Positions 31,190 to 37,833 of a stretch of 37,833 bases of DNA are shown here, piece after piece. Source of the DNA: Microthrixaceae bacterium (GTDB lineage Bacteria; Actinomycetota; Acidimicrobiia; Acidimicrobiales; Microtrichaceae). Each line of letters begins with the position of its first letter. Position 1 is the stretch's first letter. Under the pieces are notes generated by a model. The model saw only the letters and a program-made list of their open reading frames with translations. It was not told the origin of the DNA and did no database searches. The stretch spans positions 1 to 37,833 of the forward strand of contig JAIBBP010000043.1 of NCBI GenBank assembly GCA_019694615.1. The letters run 5' to 3'. A program made the position numbers and the translations under genes.

Positions 31190-32379
31190 GCAGCCATGGC
31201 ATCAAGGACCGCGTCGCCATCATCGGCATGGGGTGTACCCCGTTCCGAGAGCATTGGGACAAGGGCACCGATGACCTGATGATCGACGCCGCCAAGGAGA
31301 CGTTCGCGTCGGCCGGTCTCGACAAGGATCAGATCGACGCATTCTGGTTCGGCACCGCCCAGTCGGCGATGTCCGGTGTGCCGATGGCATCGGCCCTCAA
31401 GATCGAGGGCAAGCCGGTCAGCCGCGTCGAGAACTTCTGCGCCACTGGGTCAGAAGCCCTTCGCCAGGCCTGCTACGCCGTTGCGTCCGGCGCGTACGAC
31501 ACGGCGATGGCGCTCGGCGTCGAGAAGGTGAAGGACTCCGGGTTCCAGGGTCTGAACGCCTTCCCCATCCCCAACGACGGAACGAACCGCACGCTCACCG
31601 CAGCGGCGATGTTTAGCCTCGTGCTGCCGGCGTACGCGGAGAAGTACGGCGTCGACAAAGACGAACTGCGCCGCACGGTCGCCCGCATAGCGTCCAAGAA
31701 CCACCACAACGGTGCCCGAAATCCCCGTGCCATGTACCGCCGTGAGATGGACGTCGACGCCATCTGCAAGATGGGTGCGGTCGCCGGCCAGTTGTCGGTC
31801 ATGGACTGTGCCGGTGTCGCAGACGGCTCCGCTGCGGCGATCGTGTGCCGCGCCGAGGACGCCCACCGCTACACCGACAAGCCGCTCTACGTGAAGGCGC
31901 TCTCCTTCGTCGCCGGCAACGGTTCGGGGCTCATCGACTCCACCTACGACTACACGACCTTCCGCGAATGCGAGGCTGCGGCCAAGGACGCCTACCAGCA
32001 GGCCGGCATCACCGACCCGATCAGTCAGCTTGCGATGGCCGAGGTGCACGACTGCTTCACGCCGACCGAGCTCGTGCTCATGGAGGATCTGGGGTTCTCC
32101 GAGCGGGGCGAGGCGTGGAAGGACGTCAACGCGGGCGTGTTCGACCTCGGCGGACAGCTGCCGGTCAACTGCGACGGTGGCCTCAAGAGCTTCGGCCACC
32201 CTGTGGGCGCTTCCGGTCTGCGGATGATCTTCGAGGCGTGGCTTCAGCTCCGCCACGAGGCACCCGAGGAGCGACAGATCAAGACTGCGGATCGTGGCCT
32301 GGCGCTCACCCACAACCTGGGTGGCTACCCGGGCGAGATGGTGAGCTTCGTCGGCATCTACGGTTCCCAGCTGGGATGA
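31186..32379 (+). CDS. Thiolase (SCP2/acetyl-CoA acetyltransferase-like)
   Basis: 397 residues. The nucleophilic Cys is present (C85 in 'VENFCATGSEALRQACYAV'), with 'EVHDCFTPTELVLMEDLGF' (H288-D-C-F) and the catalytic 'FGHPVGASG' His (H338), as in SCP2-type thiolases; the second CxG motif of classical thiolases is not seen. It should cleave a beta-ketoacyl-CoA with CoA, releasing acetyl- or propionyl-CoA. The retained Cys argues against a retro-aldolase of Ltp2 type. It is translationally coupled to the HMGCS-like/OB-fold gene, whose product is its probable partner. Confidence 0.92.
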   Translation: MSSHGIKDRVAIIGMGCTPFREHWDKGTDDLMIDAAKETFASAGLDKDQIDAFWFGTAQSAMSGVPMASALKIEGKPVSRVENFCATGSEALRQACYAVASGAYDTAMALGVEKVKDSGFQGLNAFPIPNDGTNRTLTAAAMFSLVLPAYAEKYGVDKDELRRTVARIASKNHHNGARNPRAMYRREMDVDAICKMGAVAGQLSVMDCAGVADGSAAAIVCRAEDAHRYTDKPLYVKALSFVAGNGSGLIDSTYDYTTFRECEAAAKDAYQQAGITDPISQLAMAEVHDCFTPTELVLMEDLGFSERGEAWKDVNAGVFDLGGQLPVNCDGGLKSFGHPVGASGLRMIFEAWLQLRHEAPEERQIKTADRGLALTHNLGGYPGEMVSFVGIYGSQLG

Positions 32380-32701
32380 GTTCGCCGGCGGGGGCGGAGC
32401 CCGTGGGAAGTTCGTCGTCAGCGCGCACGAGCGGTACTGAGAGGACAACGTTCCGAAACCAGACGTCGCGCTGCCACCACGCCGTCACCATCGGCACCGA
32501 TACCGGTGAGGTAACGACCGCTTTCCGACAGGTCGACAACGTTCTCAAGTGCCACGCGGCGGCGCGGCCTGGCGAATCCCGCAGTCGTTGATCGACCGGG
32601 TCGAGGTCGCCGGCCTCGCCGCCGTCGCCGTCGACCAGTTGCTTTCGGACTGTTGTGCCTGCGCGATGAGCAGTGGGACGGCAAGGGGAGCGCAGATCGA
32701 A
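32380..32701. other. Non-coding/decayed stretch between thiolase and DUF2332
   Basis: About 320 bp without a convincing gene, promoter or structure. The right part may contain decayed 5' sequence of the oxidoreductase remnant: a plus-strand frame from 32549 runs into it and shows faint likeness ('VDQLLSDCC' versus 'VNLLSHVFV' in the intact gene). Nothing recognisable is in 32380-32540. Confidence 0.5.
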
Positions 32702-32812
32702 CGTCCGCTCGTGACGGCGAAGGCGTTCAGCACCCTCGATGTGCTGTCGAACGGACACGCCATACTCGGGGTCGGTGTCTGTCACGTCGAAGGAGAGTTC
32801 GAGGTGCTCGGA
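32702..32812 (+). pseudogene. Remnant of an LLM-class F420 oxidoreductase
   Basis: 37 codons translate to a segment beginning 'RPLVTAKAFSTLDVLSNGH' and ending 'HVEGEFEVLG'. I count 29 of 37 residues identical to the intact oxidoreductase at 34834-35772 ('SPLVTAKAFATLDVLSGGR' through 'HVEGEFELVG'). There is no matching N- or C-terminal part nearby. Its right end overlaps, antisense, the last codons of the DUF2332 gene, which seems to borrow its stop codon from the remnant. Confidence 0.75.
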
Positions 32813-33855
32813 CGCAGCCACCGAAGGTGGGGGTGGCAGGTCGCTGCGCGTTCGTCGGTGCGGTTGCCGCCGCGGTAGCGGCGGATACCGACGACTGTGT
32901 GCGGTGAGTCGACGGCGGGGTCGCGAGGCACCCAGTCCACGACGCCCTCGCCCTCGGCGCTGATCCACGTGAGGTCGCGGTCAGCACCCAGCAGGTCAAC
33001 GACCGATTCGAACGCAGCGCGTCGGTCGCGTGCCAGATAGGTCATCACCCACGAGTTGGCGATCACGACGTGAGCATCGTCGGGGCAGGCTTCGACAAGG
33101 TCGGCCAGACCGTCAACGGCGTCGTCGGTCACGACGGTCGGCGGGTCGGCGACGGCGTGGTCGGCCGCCGCCTCGAATCGGGCATGCCGATCGTGCTGTT
33201 CGGGCCAGATGCACGCCTTCAGCCACCTCCGTTCGACGGGATCTGCGAGGTCTACCGGAGCGAGGTCGAGTCCCACGCGGTAAGCGATCTCGACGGCATC
33301 ATCGAGTTGGATCGCTCCGTCGAGCTCGCACGCCAACCGGACCGTGGACGCCCCGTCGCCGCGCACGATGCCGTCGCCGAAGTCGTACGCATAGCGGTCG
33401 AAGTACAGGTTCAGACCGGCCGACGCACCGACTTCGATGAACGCGATCGGCCGACCGACCTCGACGGCAACAGCACGCACCGAAGCGAACCAGAGCGCCG
33501 ACCGGTTCACCTCATTGGTTTGGGTCGATCGGGTGGCGACGAGGTCCTCGATCTGGGAGCGGTGGCTTTGGATGAACCCGCGGGCGGACGGCAGGGGGTC
33601 GGTTCCATCGATGAATGACCCACCCACCGTTGGGTAGTTTCGGGAGAACTCGTCGCCGGGGTGTTGCAGGACCACATCGTGCAGGGCTGCGAGGAGAAGG
33701 TTCGGTCGCCACTGACCGGGTGCCGCCGTCCCCAACAGATCGAGCAGGTCGGGGTCGGTGGCGATGCCGTTGCAAAGCGTTCGGTAGAACGGGAGGTCGG
33801 GGCACTCCACGTCTGCGAACTGGCGGAACCACGAGCCGAGGCGGTCGGCGTCCAT
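32782..33855 (-). CDS. DUF2332 family protein
   Basis: 357 residues, typical DUF2332 length. Family-like segments are 'WFRQFADVECPDLPFYRTLC' at the N-terminus, 'PIAFIEVGASAGLNLYFDRY' (glycine-rich, methyltransferase-like), 'DAHVVIANSWVMTYLARDRR' and a C-terminal 'CHPHLRWL'. The function is uncharacterised, though the Gly-rich motif suggests a Rossmann-like nucleotide- or SAM-binding fold. The last ~10 residues (RPSTSNSPST) after the conserved end are read from DNA antisense to the oxidoreductase remnant, so the 3' end has been rearranged. It is divergent from the next oxidoreductase operon. Confidence 0.85.
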   Translation of the reverse strand: MDADRLGSWFRQFADVECPDLPFYRTLCNGIATDPDLLDLLGTAAPGQWRPNLLLAALHDVVLQHPGDEFSRNYPTVGGSFIDGTDPLPSARGFIQSHRSQIEDLVATRSTQTNEVNRSALWFASVRAVAVEVGRPIAFIEVGASAGLNLYFDRYAYDFGDGIVRGDGASTVRLACELDGAIQLDDAVEIAYRVGLDLAPVDLADPVERRWLKACIWPEQHDRHARFEAAADHAVADPPTVVTDDAVDGLADLVEACPDDAHVVIANSWVMTYLARDRRAAFESVVDLLGADRDLTWISAEGEGVVDWVPRDPAVDSPHTVVGIRRYRGGNRTDERAATCHPHLRWLRPSTSNSPST

Positions 33856-33896
33856 TGCCGGGACCCTACGTGGCCGCCGAGGGGTAGGTTGGCATC

Positions 33897-33947
33897 ATGA
33901 GGCACTGGCGGGACCACGTCGACGACGGTGAGGGCGCTTCTTCATGA
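33897..33947 (+). CDS. Possible 16-residue leader ORF
   Basis: ATG 33897 opens a short frame (MRHWRDHVDDGEGASS) whose TGA overlaps the oxidoreductase ATG as ATGA. It could couple ribosomes into the next gene. No independent support exists and chance is a fair alternative. Confidence 0.25.
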   Translation: MRHWRDHVDDGEGASS

Positions 33948-34825
33948 AGTTCGGAATCACGCCTCCCTACCGCGCCAACGTCACGACGGACGCGGAGTGG
34001 ATGACCTACTTCGTCCGGAACGCCGAGTCGACGGGGTTCGATTCGGTTTCGGTGGTCGAGCACGTCGTGGTGCCGGCCGGCCTCGCTGACAACTACCCGT
34101 ATTCCGAGAGCGGTCGCTGGGTGCTGCCCGTCGATTGCGAGTTGCCCGATCCGCTCGACCTCCTTGCGTTTCTCGCTGCTCGCACCGACCGGATCGGCCT
34201 GTCCACCGGCATCCTCATCGGCCCACTGCACCATCCGCTGATGCTCGCCAAGCGCCTGGCCACCATCGACAAGCTCTCGGGCGGTCGCATGCGCCTGGGA
34301 GTCGGCGTCGGCTGGATGGAGGAGGAGATCGCGGCGATGGGCGTCGATTTCGAGTCCCGCGGCCGTCGTCTCGACGAGGTCATCGAGGCGATGCGGGCGC
34401 TGTGGTGGGACGAGGAGGCGACGTTCGAGGGCGAGTTCTTCCGCTTCGAGCGAGCGATCAGTCGCCCGCGGCCAACCCGGGCCAACGGCATCCCGATCCA
34501 CATCGGCGGTCACTCCCCAGCCGCAGCCCGCCGTGCCGGGCGCGTCGGCGACGGCTTCCAGCCGATCGGTCTCGCTCCCGAATTGCTCGTCGATCGGATC
34601 GCACTGATGCGGCGAACTGCCGACGAGGCGGGTCGTGACCCCGACGCGATCGAGGTCACGCTCGGAGGTTCACTCGCGAGTTTCGACGAGGAACAACTCG
34701 ACGTGTTGCGGGCGCTCGGCGCGCACCGCATTCAGCTCTCAGCGGCCACCGACGACCTCAACCTGATCGCCGAACAGATGTGGGAGGTCTCACCCTTCAT
34801 CGACAACGGCACCTTCGGGGACTGA
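33944..34825 (+). CDS. LLM-class F420-dependent oxidoreductase (TIGR03619-like)
   Basis: 293 residues. Luciferase-like barrel motifs: 'VRNAESTGFDSVSVVEHVVV', 'RIGLSTGILIGPLHHPLMLA', 'LSGGRMRLGVGVGWMEEEIA', 'IPIHIGGHSPAAARRAGRVG'. The enzyme should move hydride between F420 and an unknown alcohol, ketone or enone. It is followed after a few nucleotides by a second, only distantly similar oxidoreductase, so the two probably act in sequence or on related intermediates. The ATG is preceded by GTGAGGGC and by a possible short leader ORF. Confidence 0.9.
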   Translation: MKFGITPPYRANVTTDAEWMTYFVRNAESTGFDSVSVVEHVVVPAGLADNYPYSESGRWVLPVDCELPDPLDLLAFLAARTDRIGLSTGILIGPLHHPLMLAKRLATIDKLSGGRMRLGVGVGWMEEEIAAMGVDFESRGRRLDEVIEAMRALWWDEEATFEGEFFRFERAISRPRPTRANGIPIHIGGHSPAAARRAGRVGDGFQPIGLAPELLVDRIALMRRTADEAGRDPDAIEVTLGGSLASFDEEQLDVLRALGAHRIQLSAATDDLNLIAEQMWEVSPFIDNGTFGD

Positions 34826-34833
34826 GGTTCGGA

Positions 34834-35772
34834 GTGGCTGCGATCATTCCGAACGGCGACGTGGCGTGGGGAATGCAACTTCCGGTGCAGTCGCAGAGCA
34901 CCGCGTTCGTCCAACCGTGGGAGAAGGACGCCGGCTCTGACGAGCTGGCGACGATCGCCGGTGCCGCTGACCGGGCGGGAGCGTTCTACGTGGCCGTCTG
35001 CGATCACGTCGCGATCCCGCGTCCGATGGCCGAGACGATGGGCTCGGTGTGGTACGACACGGTCGCGACGCTCGGTTGGCTGGCGGCGCAGACCGAGTCG
35101 GTCAACCTGCTGAGTCACGTCTTCGTCGTGCCATACCGGTCTCCACTGGTCACCGCTAAGGCATTCGCCACGCTCGACGTGCTCTCGGGCGGAAGGGCGA
35201 TCCTGGGTGTGGGCATCGGTCACGTGGAGGGCGAGTTCGAACTGGTCGGTGCCCAGTTCCGAAGTCGCGGCAAGGCGCTTGACGATGCCCTCCCCGTCTT
35301 GCGCGAGGCGCTGGCGGCAGGCGAGCACCGCGACGCGTTGGTCCACCCGCGATCGCCCCGACCTGGCGGCACCCCGATCTGGGTCGGCGGCTCGTCCGAC
35401 GCCGCGCTCCGCCGAGCGGCCCGGCTCGGCGACGGGTGGCTGCCGCAGGGGCCACCGAAGGTGGGAATGCGGGCAGCTGTCGAGTATCTCCGCGCCGAGC
35501 GCGCGGAGAGGTTCGGCGACGACGCGCCGTTCGATCTTGGCATTCAGGCGGAACCCATCCACGTCGGAGAGCTCGACTGGGACGCGGGTCCGTTCGTCCT
35601 CGCCGGCGACCCGGAGGTGATCGCTGCGCGGCTCGTCAAGTACGCCGGTGTCGGAGCGAACCACATCCAGGTGAGGTTCGCGGCCCGATCCGCTGACGAG
35701 ACGGTCGAGCAGATCACCCGCTTCGGGGCCGAGGTGTGGCCTCTCGTGAGGGCCGCCGTCGCTTCGCCCTGA
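34834..35772 (+). CDS. LLM-class F420-dependent oxidoreductase (TIGR03619-like)
   Basis: About 312 residues. Motifs are 'AADRAGAFYVAVCDHVAIP', 'LVTAKAFATLDVLSGGRAIL', 'GVGIGHVEGEFELVGAQF', 'GGTPIWVGGSSDAALRRAA' and 'LGDGWLPQGPP'. The start is unsettled. Homologous proteins usually begin at 'RFGVAAI', which would need a CTG at 34822 overlapping the previous stop (CTGA); GTG 34834 loses four residues and ATG 34780 overlaps the upstream gene by 46 nt. The second gene of a two-oxidoreductase operon, and the intact relative of the remnant at 32702. Confidence 0.88.
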   Translation: MAAIIPNGDVAWGMQLPVQSQSTAFVQPWEKDAGSDELATIAGAADRAGAFYVAVCDHVAIPRPMAETMGSVWYDTVATLGWLAAQTESVNLLSHVFVVPYRSPLVTAKAFATLDVLSGGRAILGVGIGHVEGEFELVGAQFRSRGKALDDALPVLREALAAGEHRDALVHPRSPRPGGTPIWVGGSSDAALRRAARLGDGWLPQGPPKVGMRAAVEYLRAERAERFGDDAPFDLGIQAEPIHVGELDWDAGPFVLAGDPEVIAARLVKYAGVGANHIQVRFAARSADETVEQITRFGAEVWPLVRAAVASP

Positions 35773-35819
35773 GCGTCATCTCGTCCTGAGCGTTACCAAA
35801 CCTCGATGGTCACCAACCC

Positions 35820-35871
35820 CGAAATGTGTTGCGTCGCAATCGCAGAACCGCACACCTTGCGACACATTTCG
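35820..35871. terminator. Imperfect hairpin between convergent genes
   Basis: CGAAATGTGT (35820-35829) pairs with ACACATTTCG (35862-35871), and TCGCAA (35834-35839) can pair further with TTGCGA after a bulge. It lies between the oxidoreductase stop (35772) and the convergent CNB-domain gene stop (35882). Confidence 0.45.
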
Positions 35872-35881
35872 CCTCGGGCGA

Positions 35882-36310
35882 TCAGCTTCCGGAGACGTTG
35901 TCGTCGAGCTCGCTGAGTCGCCGCGCCAGCGAGTGCAGAAGGTTTTTGGTGAGGTGTGGAGAGTTGTCGAGCAGGTTCTGGAAGCCGCGCCGGTCGATGA
36001 CTTCGAGACGAAGGTCGGTCGCGGCGACGACGGTCGCGTTGCGGGGGTGGTCGACCAGCAGTGCCAGCTCACCGAAATGAGCGCCGGCGCCGAGCGTCGC
36101 GACCACCTCTCCATCTCGCTCGACGCTCACCTCGCCGTCGACGATCACGACGAACTCGCGGCCCAACTCACCCTGACGGACGAGCGCTCGGCCCGCCGGC
36201 ATCGACACCTCGTCGGCGACGGAGTCGATCTGGCGGAGCTCGTCGTCGGTGCAGTCTCGGAAGAGCGGGATCGCTCGGATCGTCGCCAAAATGTCCGGTC
36301 GCTTGGTCAT
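35882..36310 (-). CDS. Stand-alone cyclic-nucleotide-binding domain protein
   Basis: 142 residues, essentially one CNB domain. The beta-roll is followed by the phosphate-binding cassette 'FGELALLVDHPRNATVV' (79-95), with Glu81 and Arg90 at the positions used to bind cAMP ribose and phosphate, and then the C-terminal hinge helices. No DNA-binding helix-turn-helix or catalytic domain is attached, so it may act as a cyclic-nucleotide-responsive partner subunit. Its start is divergent from the DUF5658 genes. Confidence 0.85.
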   Translation of the reverse strand: MTKRPDILATIRAIPLFRDCTDDELRQIDSVADEVSMPAGRALVRQGELGREFVVIVDGEVSVERDGEVVATLGAGAHFGELALLVDHPRNATVVAATDLRLEVIDRRGFQNLLDNSPHLTKNLLHSLARRLSELDDNVSGS

Positions 36311-36390
36311 GGCGCGACCCTATCCGGAAGTTCCCGAGGATGGGCCGGATGGCCCTGTCGCTGCGGACCGGCCCACGGTACGGTCCGCCA

Positions 36391-36792
36391 ATGGCCCAGC
36401 GGTATGCGCGTCTCCCCGCGCGCTCGAATCTCGATCACGCCGAGGTTCACCGGTCGACCCGTCATCTGCACGGGGTGGCGTCGCACATCGAACTGGTCGT
36501 GAGAGATCGCTCCTTCCGCATGTGGACGTTGTTGACACTCAACGCGCTCGACATCGTGACGACGCTCGCGATCCTGTCGTTGGGAGGCACCGAGTCGAAT
36601 CCCGCCATGGTCTCGGTGATGGAGCGATGGTGGACTCCGATCCTCGTCAAGGGCGGCGTGTTGGCGCTGATGTGGATGGTCGTCCTGCGCACTCCGCTCA
36701 GATCGAAGGTAGCCGAGGTTGGTCTCGTGCTCGCGTGGGTGTTCTACGCGGGCGTGGTGCTCTGGAACACGCTTCTGCTCATCAACCACTGA
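36391..36792 (+). CDS. DUF5658-like small membrane protein (paralogue 1)
   Basis: 133 residues from ATG 36391. A polar ~50-residue N-terminus is followed by three predicted membrane helices. 'LLTLNALDIVTTLAILSLGG' and the following 'TESNP' match the family pattern LN-x-x-D-x-x-x-T...GG-x-E-x-NP seen in the neighbour at 36908. No function is known. Tandem arrangement with that neighbour (115 nt apart) suggests duplication. Confidence 0.7.
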   Translation: MAQRYARLPARSNLDHAEVHRSTRHLHGVASHIELVVRDRSFRMWTLLTLNALDIVTTLAILSLGGTESNPAMVSVMERWWTPILVKGGVLALMWMVVLRTPLRSKVAEVGLVLAWVFYAGVVLWNTLLLINH

Positions 36793-36849
36793 GCCCACCC
36801 GTCTTGCGGGTTCCGGTCGACACGAGCGACCGATTGACTTCGGTCTTGT

Positions 36850-36863
36850 GTCATTTCGATGAC
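36850..36863. promoter_or_regulatory. Small palindrome before DUF5658 gene 2
   Basis: GTCAT-TTCG-ATGAC: a 5-bp stem with a TTCG loop, 45 nt upstream of the GTG at 36908. A TTGACT (36834-36839) just before it could be a -35 box, but no good -10 is seen. Confidence 0.35.
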
Positions 36864-36907
36864 TTCCGTACCGTGCCGCTTGTCCGCTGCTGAGAGAGGG
36901 GCCCCGC

Positions 36908-37270
36908 GTGGCCAGCGCCGATCCGTCGGTCCAGAACGTCGAACCGAGCCCGACCATCCCGCTGCGGCGGTGGCTGATGGCCGTCTCGATTCTGGTCCTC
37001 AATTTGCTCGACGTGGTGGTCACCAAGGCGATCATCCGACTCGGTGGGCTCGAGGCCAATCCGATCATGGCACCGATCATCGAGCATCCGTCGTACCCCC
37101 TGATCGTCAAGACGGTGGTGTCGCTCGGCGTGGGCGCGCTGCTGCTGGCGTCGCCGCGGGAATCCAAGCTCGCCGACCGCGCCGTCTTGGGGGTGATCGT
37201 GGCGTACGTGATCGTGATGAGCTGGAACTTCGGGATTCTCCTGCAGGCTGCCGGGCCCCACTCCAGGTAA
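36908..37270 (+). CDS. DUF5658-like small membrane protein (paralogue 2)
   Basis: 120 residues from GTG 36908, with a GAGAGAGGGG ribosome site. Three predicted membrane helices; 'ILVLNLLDVVVTKAIIRLGG' followed by 'LEANP' parallels the protein at 36391. Shared layout: a short polar start, a helix with the buried Asp, the GG-x-E-x-NP turn and two further helices. The buried Asp and the conserved Glu/Asn-Pro hint at a functional site, but the role is unknown. Confidence 0.7.
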   Translation: MASADPSVQNVEPSPTIPLRRWLMAVSILVLNLLDVVVTKAIIRLGGLEANPIMAPIIEHPSYPLIVKTVVSLGVGALLLASPRESKLADRAVLGVIVAYVIVMSWNFGILLQAAGPHSR

Positions 37271-37291
37271 GTCCCGCCCACGATTGCGCGT

Positions 37292-37310
37292 TTCTGACAC
37301 ACCGTCAGAT
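37292..37310. promoter_or_regulatory. Operator copy 6 (19-bp TetR-type palindrome)
   Basis: TTCTGAC-ACACC-GTCAGAT, 6-bp perfect arms, ending 19 nt before the amidohydrolase ATG. The position relative to the start codon matches the other five copies. Confidence 0.8.
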
Positions 37311-37329
37311 TTGGGGTTAGCATCGTGGA

Positions 37330-37833
37330 ATGCAGGACTTCCCGAAGCTCATCTCCGTCGATGACCACGTCATCGAACACGCCAACGTCTGGCAGGACCG
37401 GCTGCCGGCGAAGTACAAGGACGTCGGCCCCCGCGTCGTGCAGGAGCGCGGCCACATGGAGTTCGTCGGCGGCGTGTTCAGCTACGAACCCGGCGACGAC
37501 GGCGACCTCTGTGATTGGTGGGTCTACGAGGACAAGAAGATCCCCCAGACCCGCCTGAGCGCCGCGGCCGGCTTCGATCGCGACGAGGTGAAGGTCGTCG
37601 GTATCACCTACGAGGAGATGCGCAAGGGTTGCTGGGACCCCACCGCACGCCTCGCCGACATGGACATGAACCACACCGAAGCGCAGATGTGCTTCCCGTC
37701 GTTCCCGCGGTTCTGCGGCCAGACCTTCAAGGAAGCGCAGGACATGGAACTCGCCGACCTGTGCGTGAAGGCCTACAACGACTGGATGGTCGAGGAGTGG
37801 TGCGGCGGCACCAATGGCCGTCTCATCCCGCTG
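37330..37833 (+). CDS. Amidohydrolase-2 family metal-dependent hydrolase (3' truncated by window)
   Basis: 168 residues are visible. The N-terminal 'LISVDDHVIEHANVWQDRLP' is the opening metal-binding strand of amidohydrolase-2/ACMSD-like TIM barrels (Asp-x-His), and 'ADMDMNHTEAQMCFPSFPRF' follows as in that family. Such enzymes hydrolyse or decarboxylate small organic acids or open rings; the substrate is not evident. The gene carries operator copy 6, so it should be induced with the acyl-CoA genes and may act on a product of the same pathway. Confidence 0.85.
   Translation, partial: MQDFPKLISVDDHVIEHANVWQDRLPAKYKDVGPRVVQERGHMEFVGGVFSYEPGDDGDLCDWWVYEDKKIPQTRLSAAAGFDRDEVKVVGITYEEMRKGCWDPTARLADMDMNHTEAQMCFPSFPRFCGQTFKEAQDMELADLCVKAYNDWMVEEWCGGTNGRLIPL

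Noticed and set aside
31186-32379. Ltp2-type retro-aldolase
   Set aside because: The thiolase nucleophile Cys85 is present, which favours thiolase chemistry over the Cys-less aldolase type.
32820-32860. Extension of the oxidoreductase remnant through a CCACCGAAGGTGG match
   Set aside because: The same bases encode the conserved 'CHPHLRWL' end of DUF2332 on the other strand, so the likeness to the oxidoreductase there is probably chance.
36307-37674. Antisense open frame of 455 codons over the DUF5658 and amidohydrolase genes
   Set aside because: It crosses three real plus-strand genes and an operator and has low-complexity composition. No protein family is recognisable.

Overview
The window is GC-rich chromosomal DNA from a high-GC Gram-positive bacterium. 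The best guess is a member of the Actinomycetota, probably an Acidimicrobiia/Ilumatobacter-like lineage. Evidence is the codon use, GTG/TTG starts, ATGA-overlapping operons, four F420-type luciferase-like oxidoreductases, a cytochrome P450, and many acyl-CoA enzymes of mycobacterial type. The lineage is inferred because no rRNA or marker gene is present. I see no tRNA, rRNA, CRISPR array, transposase or phage gene.

Layout. 1-7.8 kb: mixed housekeeping and accessory genes (truncated beta-helix protein, prepilin peptidase, EamA transporter, AMP-ligase with a DUF4262 gene, an alkaline-phosphatase-superfamily enzyme with an unusual order of catalytic motifs, SDR). 7.9-9.6 kb: PI-PLC-like and DUF2505 genes. 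9.6-10.9 kb: family III CoA-transferase. 11.0-13.5 kb: ECF sigma factor with a membrane-bound probable anti-sigma, bracketed by two copies of a ~52-bp hairpin element, then an SRPBCC gene. 13.6-16.8 kb: acyl-CoA ligase, F420 oxidoreductase and TetR regulator. 16.8-21.1 kb: SGNH hydrolase, two small secreted proteins, F420 oxidoreductase and P450. 21.4-26.9 kb: acyl-CoA dehydrogenase, AMACR-like racemase, methyltransferase, a paired MaoC-type hydratase and a second acyl-CoA dehydrogenase. 27.0-29.6 kb: secreted phospholipase A2, CoA-transferase and PIG-L deacetylase. 29.7-32.4 kb: HMG-CoA-synthase-like/OB-fold fusion and thiolase. 32.4-37.8 kb: F420-oxidoreductase remnant, DUF2332, two F420 oxidoreductases, a CNB-domain protein, two DUF5658 membrane proteins and the start of an amidohydrolase.

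The most informative signal is a near-perfect 19-bp palindrome (consensus WTCTGACRSWMCGTCAGAW). It occurs six times, each 17-29 nt upstream of a start codon: the CoA-transferase, the acyl-CoA ligase/oxidoreductase/TetR operon, the acyl-CoA dehydrogenase/racemase operon, the MaoC pair/dehydrogenase operon, the HMGCS-like/thiolase operon and the amidohydrolase. Together these encode activation, CoA transfer, epimerisation, dehydrogenation, hydration and thiolysis, which is a complete beta-oxidation-type route. The likely substrate is a branched or cyclic (steroid/terpenoid-like) acid. The TetR protein inside one of these operons is the natural candidate regulator.

A second cis pattern links three scattered genes for small secreted proteins, one of them a phospholipase A2. 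Each has three direct repeats of (C/G)TTCAN at exact 11-bp spacing, 67-73 bp upstream of its start codon. This is the geometry of a PhoB/OmpR-type response-regulator site. Many transcription units end in long GC-rich hairpins without a T-tract.
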